DNA of 60,000 nt, from the NCBI RefSeq assembly GCF_963678635.1, contig NC_087067.1, positions 22,825,547 to 22,885,546 of the forward strand. Direction: 5' to 3'. This document shows, one piece after another, positions 12,325 through 26,134 of the stretch. Within the stretch, counting starts at the first letter, position 1. Each line of letters starts with the position of its first letter. This stretch comes from Symsagittifera roscoffensis. Its lineage: Eukaryota > Xenacoelomorpha > Acoela > Convolutidae. Under the pieces are notes generated by a model that was given only the letters and a program-made list of their open reading frames with translations, did no database searches and was not told the DNA's origin. Position numbers and translations under genes: made by a program.

Positions 12325-14455
12325 ATACTCAGAAAAGTAAAAATAAAAATTTTGAACGAGTGCTGCGCGCCTATGTATCCAATTCTGGTGGAGTGGTTTA
12401 TTTAATGGTTCTGGACCTATGTTTAAAATCATGTTTGCTGTAACTGTATTTAGGTAGTTTTCTACTGAATGTTCAGAGTATGTTCCTGTGAACACCATGA
12501 GTGGCGTATTAGATGGGATAGTTGATCCACCCATAAGATATGGATTCATTTCAGTTTGAGGGATTCTGCTGTGACTGTTATTTGGGTAATGTTTGTAAGT
12601 TGGGTTTTTAAATTTCGAGTTCTTTTCAGTAATATGGTAATGAAAATTCATTTTGCATTAGATTAGGTTGGTAATTTTAAGTATTTATATGGTTTTGTGA
12701 TTGCATAATATTTTTTGTTTTAGTCAAGTTTCGTCATTAAGAAAAGTTTTGTCGTGTTTGTCATGTTTGTTTTGAGTTCACGTAGGGTTCAAAAATATCT
12801 GGTTGATAAATATTGTCTGGCTGGGAAAAATTATTCCAATTATTTTTTTGTGGTTTTTTTTATGGTTTTAATTGAAGTTATCTTCATCTTCAAATTAGTG
12901 TGGCTGATTCCTGTGGATATTTTGATTGTGGGGTTTTTATTTTGCTGAAAAAATGGGTAATTTTCAGTACGGTCTGTCGAAATTTTTCGCTTTTCAATAA
13001 AACAAAACTTACTGGGAAACTGGTTGTGGAATCTTTTGACTGTTTTTACGCTCTTATGATTGAATTCGCGTCGTGCAAAGGAGTTTTGCTATTGGGTTGC
13101 TAATGTTATTGTTTGCGAAAAAATCATAATTGTGATTTGTGAATGTTTATCTCTTCAAGTGTTTTTGTTTGTTGGAGTGTCGTTTTTTAGTTATTAGTCT
13201 ATATGTTTCATAATCCAAATGAAAGTATTATGAAACAACGGATAGTTTGACTATTGATTGTAGAGTTGTTTGTGGGAAGGGCGTTATTTTTATTATGTGG
13301 TGTTGTGAGTGTTGAATGAATAGGAGACAAACTCTGTTGTGTTGTTGTAGGCATTGTTTCGACTATTTCTTCATTTATAAAGTGCGGTAGAAATTGAATA
13401 TCTTGTTGTGTAAGATTTCTAGTTCCATTATAGGTTTCCTGTGTACTTATAAATGTTGAATTTAAACTTATATTAACTGTTGTACCATTAAAAGTTGTAT
13501 GATAGTTGAAGGTTGTTGCATCAATGGTAAGTGTAGTTACTCATAAGTAACCTTTGTGCACGGAGACAGTGGCAGTTGCTGCACTGGAAATATCGTTAGC
13601 GATTTTGACAAACAATAGATGAGACCATTCAGAAATCCATACATAATCTGTTTGTTCTGCTTTTATAGTTTCATCGTCTGAAATTTGTGGTTGGAAACTT
13701 TTTCGTGCAGTTGAGGTTAAATCTAAATTGTGTACAAATTATTGTCTAATGAGTCATGATAGAATTCATTATAGATCAAATTTTACTATTTGTGATATTT
13801 CATTACCGGTGACTGATTTACGAATTGATTCTAAAAATTTCGAGAAAAAATTGGTTTTTTGCCTTACTATTGCTTGTCGAGATGTTTGAAGTGGTGATAC
13901 ATTTAATAATTTGTGTGATTTTAATATGGAAATGTAAGTATAGACGATAGAGAAAACATAATTTCTGAAAGTTGAGATAGCTTTTTGTGGATTTTGAGGT
14001 TGAAACTTTTTAAAATAATCAGTGAAAGCATTTGAGAAAATTAGGTCTATGTCATCTGTTTGTATTTGGTGTGGTGTTTGATTTTCTTACGATGGCAAAA
14101 TTTCAATAGTAAATATTCCGTAACATGAAGTGGTTTTACTGATGCCTGGTCGCTACTGGTCGAATATTTTTCTTCTAATTTTTTTTCAGGAAAGTCTTGT
14201 TTATATGTGATATTTCCTTCTTCGAACAAAATTGCTATTAGATTATGTCAAAATTGTACTTGTCCACTAGCGGGATCACTTTGTGGGTGAATAAAAAATT
14301 TGATAATTGAATCTTTGTCGAAACTTTTTTGTGTTGAATCATTTTTCGTCTTGTTAATGAGTTTTATTGTTTGTTTTTTGCCTAAGTTAACTCTTGACAC
14401 AAGGCTTAGAATTATGGTTGTCAAATCCAGGGGTTAGAATTTTTTTCCTATACTG
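12325..14455 (-). pseudogene. Decayed transposon/virus-like gene block, copy C
   Basis: This is a full-length copy of the block. Minus-strand open pieces are 12651-12301 (116 codons, the C-terminal part, open longer than in copy A) and 14229-14047 (60 codons). The C-terminal piece has a run of Gly, Ser, Thr, Asn and Pro residues and then a basic/aromatic tail. It has no recognisable enzyme motif. Between these pieces the reading is interrupted by stops, several shared with copies A and B. Copies C and D differ by one amino acid in the 116-codon piece, against several differences from A, so C and D are the youngest pair. No family was assigned. The 64- and 67-codon plus-strand ORFs at 12754-13103 overlap this coding-like sequence antisense and are judged shadows. 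Confidence 0.5.
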
Positions 14456-16767
14456 TTAGTCCATACAATCGTTTTGTATAATTTTTGTTCCCCATGCATG
14501 ATTAATGATCCTAATTTATAAGTATCAATTTTTATGTTTATTTAATGATAACAAAGTAATCTTTTTATCGTTTTGTATAACAAATGATCATTTTGTTTAA
14601 CTAGAAATCCTTCTGTGAAACAATAAAATCTAACCTCTGAGTATACTTGATGAACCTGAAGTAAATTGAATGATTCCCATGTTTTGCTAAAAATCCCTAA
14701 AAATTAGCTAATAATATTGATAATTTATCAAGGTTTTCTCTTCATCACTAAATATCACTAAGTATAACCGATGATCAAAACGTGAAACTTTAATCCTGAA
14801 TTTATTTAAAAACACTTAAAAAGAACTACAAAGCCCTGAAAATAATTAACTATCCCGATGTAAATTTAGGGATTTCTATGAGTAAATATTGATTTTATAA
14901 AGTACAAATGAATACTATGTATAGCTGATTATCTCTCGGTAACACTATTGATCCTCAAGTATAACTATTTTTACCTAGTTCTCTTTAAATATCATAAATA
15001 ACAAACGATCACTAATTATAACTAATGATCACTTCTTATTATGAAGTTTATCTTTGTATAGTTATTAATGATTTTTTTTGAAGGTCAAAAAGTATAAAAA
15101 TGATCACTATATGTAAGACTAACTTTACCCATTTATAATTCTTGATTCATATGTGTAATTAATGATCAATAGAATAACGAATTGTCGTTGTTTTGTTTAA
15201 CTTTTGCTCACTATGTATAGTTAAAATCCCCTGTGAAACAAAAGAATCCTTTATACAACTTATGATCCATATTTATAACTAATGATCCCTAACTAAAACC
15301 AATGATACCTAATTTTAAATAAATACCCTTGATTATTACTAGCTACTTTTATTCATATTTTCTAATCTCTGAGTATATTTGATGAACCTGAAATAATTTA
15401 AATCATTCCCATGTTTCACTAAAAATCCGTAAAAATTAGACAAAAATGTCGATAAGTTTTTAAGGTTTTCTATTAATCACTAACTATCCCTATCTATAAT
15501 TGATGATCAGCTTATGATATTCAATTGTAATTAAAAGTCCCTATTTATAATGAAACTTTTATATATTATTATCCTTTTGTAAAATTTTTGATCCCCTTTA
15601 CTAGCTGAAGATCAAAAATTAAAACCAAAGACCTCTATATGTAACTGAGAATCACATCCTAAGCCTAATGATCACTATGTATGAGTAACAATTCCTCTTT
15701 CAATTGAATGATTCTTATGTTTTTCGATGAATTCTTAGATGAAATTAATGATCCCAACTGATAACTACTAATTCCCATGTGTAACTAGTGGTAAATTTTA
15801 AACTTTTTATCATTTTGTATAACTAATGATCACTATGTATAACTAAAGATCTCTCTGTGAAACAAATTGTTCCCTTGTATGACTACTGATACCTATTCAT
15901 AACTAATAATCCCTTTCAATAAAAATATTTTTTTTTTGTATTCCTAATGATCCTCATGTTTAACTATTGAGCCTTATGTATAACTTAAGATCTCTACATA
16001 ATGATATTGATCAGTATTCCTTTTTAATTATAAGTATGTATAAATAATTATTTCTAATTATAACTTATCACTCTAGGTATGACTAATGATCCCTGTGTAT
16101 ATTATGTTAATCCTAGGGGAAAATCTTGATCCCAAGGTAGAACTGCTGTTTATCCCCAGAAATAACTATTGGTACCGTTTTTAAAATAAAACTCCCTGAT
16201 TACTATGAACTATCCTCATTCACAAATGCTAGTCTCTGAGCAAAACTGATGAACACAAAGAAATATTAATGGTTCTTGTGCTTCACTAAAGGTCCCTATA
16301 AACTACTTACTACTCTTAAAAGTTTACTCATGACTTTTATCTATAACTAATCATCCCTATTCATAACTGATGATGTGTACGTTTGAAAAATTACTCTTGC
16401 TTTAAATTAAAAACCGTTATTCATAACTACAAATCTCTGTAAAAATTTAATGATCCCAATGTAATTTTAACAATCTCTATGTATAAAATTCAATCTCTAT
16501 GAAGTACAAATTATCACTAAGTATTGCTGCTTATCCCTAGGCAAAACTACTGGTCCCGATTTGTAGCTAATGATTTTCCTGTGTAATTAATGAACAATAT
16601 AAAAACTAATGTTTTTTTGTATATTTTATGATCACTAAGTACAATTAGAGTATCTGTGAAACAAATGAATCCTATGTATAACTAATGATCACTAATTGAA
16701 ACTATTGATCACTATGTAAAACGAACTGTTTTTTTTTGTATAATTAATGAACCTTATGAATGATTGA
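14456..16767 (+). repeat. Degenerate 20-bp satellite, segment 4
   Basis: Same satellite, same orientation. Together with block C it forms a 4,443 bp higher-order unit (12301-16743) that starts again at 16744. No gene seen. Confidence 0.9.
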
Positions 16768-18180
16768 ATACTCAGAAAAGTAAAAATAAAAACTTTGAAC
16801 GAGTGCTGCGCGCCTATGTATCCAATTCTGGTGGAGTGGTTTATTTAATGGTTCTGGACCTATGTTTAAAATCATGTTTGCTGTAACTGTATTTAGGTAG
16901 TTTTCTACTGAATGTTCAGAGTATGTTCCTGTGAACACCATGAGTGGCGTATTAGATGGGATAGTTGATCCACCCATAAGATATGGATTCATTTCAGTTT
17001 GAGGGATTCTGCTGTGACTGTTATTTGGGTAATGTTTGTAAGTTGGGTTTTTAAATTTCGAGTTCTTTTCAGTAATATGGTAATGAAAATTCATTTTGCA
17101 TTAGATTAGGTTGGTAATTTTAAGTATTTATATGGTTTTTGTGATTGCATAATATTTTTTGTTTTAGTCAAGTTTCGTCATTAAGAAAAGTTTTGTCGTG
17201 TTTGTCATGTTTGTTTTGAGTTCACGTAGGGTTCAAAAATATCTGGTTGATAAATATTGTCTGGCTGGGAAAAATTATTCCAATTATTTTTTTGTGGTTT
17301 TTTTTATGGTTTTAATTGAAGTTATCTTCATCTTCAAATTAGTGTGGCTGATTCCTGTGGATATTTTGATTGTGGGGTTTTTATTTTGCTGAAAAAATGG
17401 GTAATTTTCAGTACGGTCTGTCGAAATTTTTCGCTTTTCTATAAAACAAAACTTACTGGGAAACTGGTTGTGGAATCTTTTGACTGTTTTTACGCTCTTA
17501 TGATTGAATTCGCGTTGTGCAAAGGAGTTTTGCTATTGGGTTGCTAATGTTATTGTTTGCGAAAAAATCATAATTGTGATTTGTGAATGTTTATCTCTTC
17601 AAGTGTTTTTGTTTGTTGGAGTGTCGTTTTTTAGTTATTAGTCTATATGTTTCATAATCCAAATGAAAGTATTATGAAACAACGGATAGTTTGACTATTG
17701 ATTGTAGAGTTGTTTGTGGGAAGGGCGTTATTTTTATTATGTGGTGTTGTGAGTGTTGAATGAATAGGAGACAAACTCTGTTGTGTTGTTGTAGGCATTG
17801 TTTCGACTATTTCTTCATTTATAAAGTGCGGTAGAAATTGAATATCTTGTTGTGTAAGATTTCTAGTTCCATTATAGGTTTCCTGTGTACTTATAAATGT
17901 TGAATTTAAACTTATATTAACTGTTGTACCATTAAAAGTTGTATGATAGTTGAAGGTTGTTGCATCAATGGTAAGTGTAGTTACTCATAAGTAACCTTTG
18001 TGCACGGAGACAGTGGCAGTTGCTGCACTGGAAATATCGTTAGCGATTTTGACAAACAATAGATGAGACCATTCAGAAATCCATACATAATCTGTTTGTT
18101 CTGCTTTTATAGTTTCATCGTCTGAAATTTGTGGTTGGAAACTTTTTCGTGCAGTTGAGGTTAAATCTAAATTGTGTACA
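16768..18180 (-). pseudogene. Decayed transposon/virus-like gene block, copy D (truncated)
   Basis: This is the fourth copy, nearly identical to copy C over its length. It stops at 18180, where sequence equivalent to about 13737 in copy C joins satellite. The part encoding the N-terminal side of the minus-strand reading is therefore missing. The 116-codon piece lies at 17094-16744. The 4,443 bp offset from copy C is exact at several landmarks. It cannot be a functional gene. Confidence 0.5.
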
Positions 18181-21100
18181 CTAACTATCTAAATCACTAA
18201 CTATCCCTATCTATAATTGATGATCAGCACGTAAAAATTTAATCCTGTATTTAACTAAAAACAATTTTTCATAACTAGAAAGCCCTTTGTATAATTGGTT
18301 ATCCCGATGTAAATTCAAGGATCCCTCTTTGTAAAAATTGATCTTTATAGAATAGAAATTATTACATTGTATAGCTGATTATCTCTCAGAAAAACTATTG
18401 ATCCTCATGTATTACTAATTCTTTCTAGTTCTTTTTAAATATCACTATAAATGACTAATAATCTCTATTTGAAACTAATGATTATTATGGATAATGAAGT
18501 TTTTCTTTGTACGTAATTTAAAGGTTTTTTTATTGAAGATCAAAAAAATTTAACAATGATCTCTTCATATAAAACTAATTTCACCGATATAAATAATGAC
18601 TCATATGTAAAATTAACGACCACTATAAAAACTAATTATCATTCTGTATAACTTATGATCAATATGAACAGTTAAAACCCCCTGTGAATCAAAGAATACT
18701 GTACATAACTAATGATCCCTATTTATAACTAATAATTGCTAATTACAACGAATGATACCTAATTTTAATTAATTACCCTTGAATAAAAACAACTAGTTTA
18801 ATTCATGAATTCTAATCTCCGAGTATGTTTGATAAACCCAAAGTAATTTGAATGATTCCCATATTTTACTAAAATTACCTATAAATCAGCCAATCATTTC
18901 AATAAATTAGCAATGTTTTCCATTAATCACTAATTATCCCTATGTATAACTGATGATCAGTTACTGAAAAACTATTTCTGCCTTTAACTCCTAATTCATA
19001 ACTACAAAACCCTGTAATTAATTTATTATCCCGATGTAAATTTAATGATCCCTCTAAGTAAAAATTGATCTTTACAAAGTACGAATGATCTCTATGTATA
19101 GCTGATTAACCCAAGGTAAAAGTTTCGATCCTCAAGTATAACCAATTCTATCTAGTTATCTTTAACTATCCCTATACATAACTAATTATCGAAATTTATA
19201 ACTAACGATTACTATGTAAAATGAAGTTTATTTTCGCAGAGTTTTTAATTTTTTTTCTAATTGATGATCAAAAAAAAAAATTAATAAATTCTATTTGTAA
19301 AATTAATTTTACCTATTGATAACTAAAGGTTCATATGTGTAATTACTGATCACTAGACAAAATATTTATCTTTTTTTTTGTATAATTTTTGATAACTGTG
19401 TGTAGTTTAAATCCCCTGTGAAACAAAGGAATCCTCTGTATAGCTATTGATCCCTAATTAGAATCAAAGATACCTAAATTCAACTAAAAATATTGAATAC
19501 TACTAACTATCTTTATTGACAAGTTCTAATCTCTGATTAGAATTGATGAGTCTGAAACAATTTGAATGCTTCCCATGTTTTACTACAAATCCCTGTAAAT
19601 TAGCCAATAATCTCGATAAATTTCTAATAAATATCAATGATTTCTAATGAATATTCCTATCTACTACTGATGATCAGTGCCTAAAAATTTTTTGCCGTAT
19701 TTAACTAAATAGCCCTATTCATTACTACAAAGCCCTAAAATTATTTGATTATCTCGGTGAAAAAATTATTGCTCTCTCTGCGTAAATATTGATCTTTAAA
19801 AAGTAGGAATGATCACTATGTACAGCTGATTATCTGTAGGTAAAACAATTGATCCTCAATAATAATTAATTATAGCTGGTTTTTTTTTAAAAAAATCCCT
19901 ATATATATTTAATGGTCACTATTTATAACTACTAATCGTTTTCATAACTAATACCAATGATCACTATGTAAAATGAAGTTTTTCTTTGCATAGTAATCAA
20001 AACTTTTACCTAATGGAAGATCAAAAAATATAACTAACGATCTTTAGATATAAAACTAATAAAACGAATTGATAACTATTTGTGATTATTGATCTTTAGA
20101 GAAACTAATTATCAGTTTGTTTAGCTTATGATCACAATGTACAATTAAAACCCCCTATGGAATAATTAAATCGTAAGAATAACTAATGATCCTTAATTAA
20201 AATTAATGATTCTGTATACAATGAATTTTTTTATGTATAAATATTGATCCCTTTTTCTAATTGAAGATCAACAAACAAAATTATGATCCCTCTGTGTAGG
20301 TTAAAATCACAACCTAAAACTAATGATTATTAAAAATAACTAATGATTTCTCTTTAAAACGAATGATTCTTATGTAACACTAATTATCCTATTGATAACT
20401 GCTGTTTCCCATGTTTAATCTGTGATAAAAGGTAAGCTTTTGATCATTTTGTATAACTAATGATCACTATGTATAACTAACGATACCTCTGTGAATCAAA
20501 CTGATCTTATGTATAATTATTGGTCCCTTTTGCATTCCTAATGATCCTCATGTTTAACTAAAGAGCGCGATGTAAAACTTAAGATCTCTATGTAATGATA
20601 TCGATAGGTATTCATTTTTAATTATAAGTATGTATAACTAATCATCTCTAAATTTAACTTATGATCAGTAGGTATGAATAACAATTCTTATGTATATCAT
20701 TTTATTCCTAGGGATAACTCTTGATTTCAAGGTAGAACTGTTTATCCCTAGGTTTAACTAATTTTACCTATTTATAAGTAAAACTCCCTGATTACTTTTA
20801 ACTGTAGATATTCATATATGATATTCTGTGAGTATAAATGATGAATACGAAAAATTATTAATGGTTCCTGTGCTTTACTAAAGGCCCCTATAAACTACCT
20901 AATAATCCTAAAACTAATGATCTCTATATGTAACTGAGAATCACAACCTAAGCCTAATGATCACTTGTATAACTGATTATTCCTATTTCAAACGAATGAT
21001 TCTTATGTTTTTTGAACAGTAAAATTGTAGAATTTATGTTCCCTAGGTAAAACTATTGATCCAAAATTGACAACAACTGACTCCCATGAATTATTAGAAA

Positions 21101-22274
21101 TAAAAATGTAAGCGTTTTGATTTTGTTGTATAACTAATGATCACCATATATAACTGAAAATCCCCCTGTGAATCAAAGTAAGCCTATGTATAACTGTTGA
21201 TCCATTTTTATAACTAATGATCCCTATTGATGAAATCAGTTTTTCTTTCTATTCTCAAAGATCCTCATGCTTTACTAATGAGTCCTATGTATAGCTTGTA
21301 TAGCTAAAATCTCTAGATATTGATATTGATCAGTATTTATTTTTAATGGTAAGTATGTATAACTAATGATCTCTAAATAAAACTTATCACCCGTAGGTAT
21401 AACTAATGATCCCTATGTATATTTTATTAATTGTAGGGATTTTTCTTGATCCCAAGGTAGAACTGTTGATCATTCGTACCTATTTATAACTAAAATTTAT
21501 TGAATAATATTAACTCTCCTTGTTCATAAAGGCTAGTCTCTGAGTATAACTGATGAAGACGAAGAATAATTAATGGTTCCTGTGATTCACTGAAGGTCCC
21601 TATAAACTACCTATTAATCTTAGAAAATTACTCCTGATTTTTTTATAACTAATTATCTCTATGTATAATTGTTGATGATGACTATGTATAAAAAATTATT
21701 CTTTTATTAAATTAAAAACCATTATTCATAAATACAAATCTCTGTAAATTTTTGATGATTCCAATTTGGGTTTTTTAATCCCTATGAATAAAAATTTATC
21801 TCTATAAGCACGAATTATCACTATGTATAGCTGAATAACCCTAGCTAAAACTATTGATCCTCATTAACTATTTCTAGCTTGTTATTTTAAAAAATCCCTA
21901 TATATAACTAATGATCACTATTTATAACTAATAATCGTTTTTACAACTATTGATCACTATGTAAAATGAAGTTTTTCCTTGAATAGTAATTAAAAAAAAT
22001 TTTTCTAACTGAAGATCAAAAATTATAACTAATGATCTTTAGATATAAAACTAGTGTTAGGAATTGATAACTATGTGTAATTAAAGATTTTCAGAGAAAC
22101 TAATTATCATTTTGCTTAGTTTATGATCACGATCAACAATTAAAGCCATTGTGAAGTAATTGAATACTAAGAACAACTGATAATCCTTAATTATAATTAT
22201 TGATCCTATAAACACTGAAAAAAATGTTGTATTAATTTTGATTCTTTTTTCTGATTGGGATCAGGTATAATTAA
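18181..22274 (+). repeat. Degenerate 20-bp satellite, segment 5
   Basis: Satellite continues for about 4.1 kb in the same orientation with no embedded block. Monomers here look more diverged from one another than in segments 2-4. The right part (from about 20825) belongs to the 3.63 kb higher-order duplication. No gene seen. Confidence 0.88.
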
Positions 22275-22510
22275 AACAGAAGCTGTTCGTTAGATAATTT
22301 TAAAGGACTGACTAAGTTTATGATGCGTTTTAGCCTGGGTCAGCCAGCTAAGAGGAGGGGTTCAAGTGAAGAATGAGTAATCGAAGGTCTTCACTGTTTA
22401 TCCTAATTAGAACAGTTAGTTTTTCAAAAATTTCTTTTAGTATTTTGTCGCTGATGAGAGTTGGCGAAAGAATCCCTTTTTGAGGTCGTTGGACCTTTTC
22501 GACTAGAATT
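22275..22510 (-). pseudogene. Short protein-coding remnant in the satellite, copy 1
   Basis: About 235 bp of non-satellite sequence interrupts the array. On the minus strand it holds an open reading of 66 codons (22548-22348). The first dozen codons lie in satellite, so the insert contributes roughly the last 53. The peptide alternates hydrophobic and charged residues like an amphipathic helix and contains a GxLSPxLIS-like segment. That faintly recalls a pattern in envelope/fusion-type proteins of insect retroelements. This likeness is weak and is an inference only. The reading ends at a TAG and the sequence downstream is broken. A second copy lies 3,625 bp to the right. Confidence 0.35.
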
Positions 22511-25500
22511 ATCCCGATGTAATTTGAATGATCCTTATGTGTACACATTTATCTTTGTAAAGTACGGATGATCACGATGACTATCTCATTTAATCTCAAG
22601 ATAAGCTAATGATCCTCATTTATAACTAATTCTACCTAGTTCTATATAAAAATAACTATTATTAACTAAAGATCACTATGATGAAGTTTTTTTTTGTATA
22701 GTGCTGAATGATTTTTTCTAAATTAAGATCAAAAAATTTAATCATTGATCTCTATGTGTAAAATTCATTTTACCATTTACTAACTATTGATTCATAAGTG
22801 TAATTAAAAATCACTGAAAAAACAATTGATCATTTTTGTAATTTATGATCAATATGAAAAACTAAAACCCCCTGTGAAACAATTGAGTCTCATAAATAGC
22901 TAATGATTTCTTATTATAACTTATGATCCCTATGTATAATGAACTTTTTCTTGGTATAAATCTTGGTCCAACTTTCTTCGTGGTGTAAATTTTGGAGATA
23001 AAAAAAACAAAACTAGTGATCTCTATATATAACTAAAAACCACAAGGTAGACTTAATGATCACGATGTGTGACTAATGATCCCTTTTTGAAACAACTGTT
23101 TCTTACGTATTTCAAACAATACTTTTGTAGAAATTATGTTGCCTAATTAAAACTAGTAATCACATTTGATAATTACTGATTGCCATGTTCAAGTATTGAT
23201 AAAAAAGTAAAATTTTGATCAATTTGTATAATTAATGATCATTATGTATAACTAAAGATCCCTCTGTGAAACAAATTAATCCTACGTATAACTATTCATC
23301 CTTAATTATAACCAATGATTCCTATCGATAGAAACAATTTTTCTTAGTTTTCCTAATACTCCTCGTGTTTAACTAATGAGCCCTATTTACAACTTAAGAT
23401 CTCTACATCAGAATAGTTACACGAATAATTTTTTAGTTACACGTATGTATAACTAATGATCCCTAAATTTGTTTTAAATCCCGTTGGTTTTTGTATATTA
23501 TGTTATTCCTAGGCATAACTATTGATCCCTACTCAGAAATGTTTATCCCTAAGTATCACTAATGGTACCTATTTTAAACTAAATCTCCCTGATTACTATA
23601 ACTATCTTTCTTCATAAATACTAGTCGCAGAGTATAATTGATGAACGCGAAGAAAAATTAATGACTCCTAAGATTTGCCAAAGAAGCCTATAAACTACGT
23701 GAAGATCTCAAAAAAACTACTCAAAATTTTTTATAACTAGTTTCTTCTATGTATAACTGATGATAAGGACGTATAAAAAACTATTCCTGAATTAAATTAA
23801 AAACCATTATTCTAACTGAAAATCTTTGTAAACATTTGATGATTCCGATGTAATTTTATTGATATCTATGTATTAAAATTGATCTTTGGAAACTACGAAT
23901 AATCACTATGTATCGATTGTTATCCCTAGGTAATCCTAATGATTCTCATGTAATGCAATTTTTATTCTTTCTGTTTGTAATCAAATATCTCTATGAATAA
24001 AAATATCCCTAAAAATTAGCCAAGAATATCGATAATTTATCAAGGTTTTCCATTCATCACTAAAGATCACTATGTATAACTGATGATCAGTACGTAAAAC
24101 TTTAATCCTGAATTTTTTTTAAAAACACTTAATAAGAACTAGAAAGCCCTGAAAGTAATTAATTATCTCGATGTAAAATTAGGGATTCCTATGAGTAAAT
24201 ATCGATTTTATAAAGTCCAAATGAATACTATGTATAGCTGATTATCTCTCGGTAACACTATTGATCCTCAAGTATAACTATTTCTACCTAGTTCTATTTA
24301 AATATCATGAATAACTAACTATCACTATTTATGACTAATGATCACTTCTTATTACGAAGTTTATCTTCGTATAATCATTTTTGAATTTTTTGAAGATCAA
24401 AAAGTATACAAAGGATCACTATATGTAAGATTAACTTTACCCATTTATAATCTGTGAGTATAAATGATGAACACGAAAAATTATTAATGGTTCCTGTGCT
24501 TTACTAAAGGTCCCTAAAAACTACCTAATAATCCTAAAACTAATGATCTCTATATGTAACTGAGAATCACAAGCTAAGCCTAATGATCACTTGTATAACT
24601 GATGATTCCTATTTCAAACGAATGATTCTTATGTTTTTCGAACAGTAAAACTGTAGAATTTATGTTCCCTAGGTAAAACTATTGATCCAAAATTGACAAC
24701 TACTGACACCCATGAGTTATTAGAAATAAAAATGTAAGCGTTTTGATTTTGTTTTATAACTAATGATCACCATATGTAACTGAAAATCCCCCTGTGAATC
24801 AAAGTAAGCCTATGTATAACTGTTGATCCATTTTCATAACTAATGATCCCTATTGATGAAATCAATTTTTCTTTCTATTCTCAAAGATCCTCATGCGTTA
24901 CTAATGAGTCCTATGTTTAACTTGTATAGCTAAAATCTCTAGATATTGATATTGATCAGTATTTATTTTTAATGGTAAGTATGTATAACTAATGATCTCT
25001 AAATATAACTTATCACCCGTAGGTATAACTAATGATCCCTATGTATATTTTATTAATTGTAGGGATTTCTCTTGATCCCAAGGTAGAACTGTTGATCAGT
25101 CGTACCTATTTATAACTAAAATTTATTGAATAATATTAACTCTCCTTGTTCATAAAGGCTAGTCTCTGAGTATAACTGATGAAGACGAAGAATAATTAAT
25201 GGTTCCTGTGATTCACTGAAGGTCCCTATAAACTACCTATTAATCTTAAAAAATTACTCCTAATTTTTTTTATAACTAATTATCTCTATGTATAATTGTT
25301 GATGATGACTATGTATAAAAAATTATTCTTTTATTAAATTAAAAACCATTATTCATAAATACAAATCTCTGTAAGTTTTTGATGATTCCAATTTGGGTTT
25401 TTTAATCCCAATGAATCAAAATTGATCTCTATAAGTACGAATTATCACTATGTATAGCTGAATAACCCCAGCTAAAACTATTGATCCTCATTAACTATTT

Positions 25501-25899
25501 CTAGCTTGTTATTTTTAAAAATCCCTATATATAACTAATGATCACTATTTATAACTAATAATCGTTTTTATAACTATTGATCACTATGTAAAATGAAGTT
25601 TTTCTTTGTAAAGTAATTAAAATATTTTTCTAACTGAAGATCAAAAATTATAACTAATGATCTTTAGATATAAAACTAATGTTAGGAATTGATAACTATG
25701 TGTAATTAAAGATCTTCAGAGAAACTAATTATCATTTTGCTTAGTTTATGATCACGATGTACAATTAAAGCCATTGTGAAGTAATTGAATACTAAGAACA
25801 ACTAATGATCCTCAATTATAATTATTGATCCTATAAACACTGAAAAAAAATTTGTATAAATTTTGATTCCTTTTTCTGATTAGGATCAGGTATAATTAA
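22511..25899 (+). repeat. Degenerate 20-bp satellite, segment 6
   Basis: The same satellite resumes directly after the remnant, in the same orientation. It spans the end of the first 3.63 kb unit, the 450 bp spacer and the start of the second unit. No gene seen. Confidence 0.88.
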
Positions 25900-26134
25900 A
25901 ACAGAAGCTGTTCGTTAGATAATTTTAAAGGACTGACTAAGTTTATGATGCGTTTTAGCCTGGGTCAGCCAGCTAAGAGGAGGGGTTCAAGTGAAGAATG
26001 AGTAATCGAAGGTCTTCACTGTTTATCCTAATTGGAACAGTTAGTTTTTCAAAAATTTCTTTTAGTATTTTGTCGCTGATGAGAGTTGGCGAAAGAATCC
26101 ACTTTTGAGGTCGTTGGACACTTTCGACTAGAAT
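25900..26134 (-). pseudogene. Short protein-coding remnant in the satellite, copy 2
   Basis: This is the duplicate of the 22275-22510 remnant. It carries a few substitutions and a small frame-affecting difference near 26100, so the open reading is shorter. It moved as part of the 3.63 kb unit and not as an independent insertion. Confidence 0.35.

Noticed and set aside
12754-13103. Plus-strand ORFs of 64 and 67 codons in block C (and at 17198-17547 in D)
   Set aside because: They lie antisense to the coding-like minus strand, overlap each other, and are absent or broken in copies A and B.
22350-22375. Possible tRNA B box (GGGGTTCAAGTGA)
   Set aside because: No A box at a suitable distance and no cloverleaf could be formed.
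22451-22475. Hammerhead-ribozyme-like core CTGATGAG...CGAAA
   Set aside because: Only one closing G-C pair is available for stem II, and I could not form convincing stems I and III or place a cleavage site. Similar CTGATGA...GAA strings occur throughout the satellite by chance.
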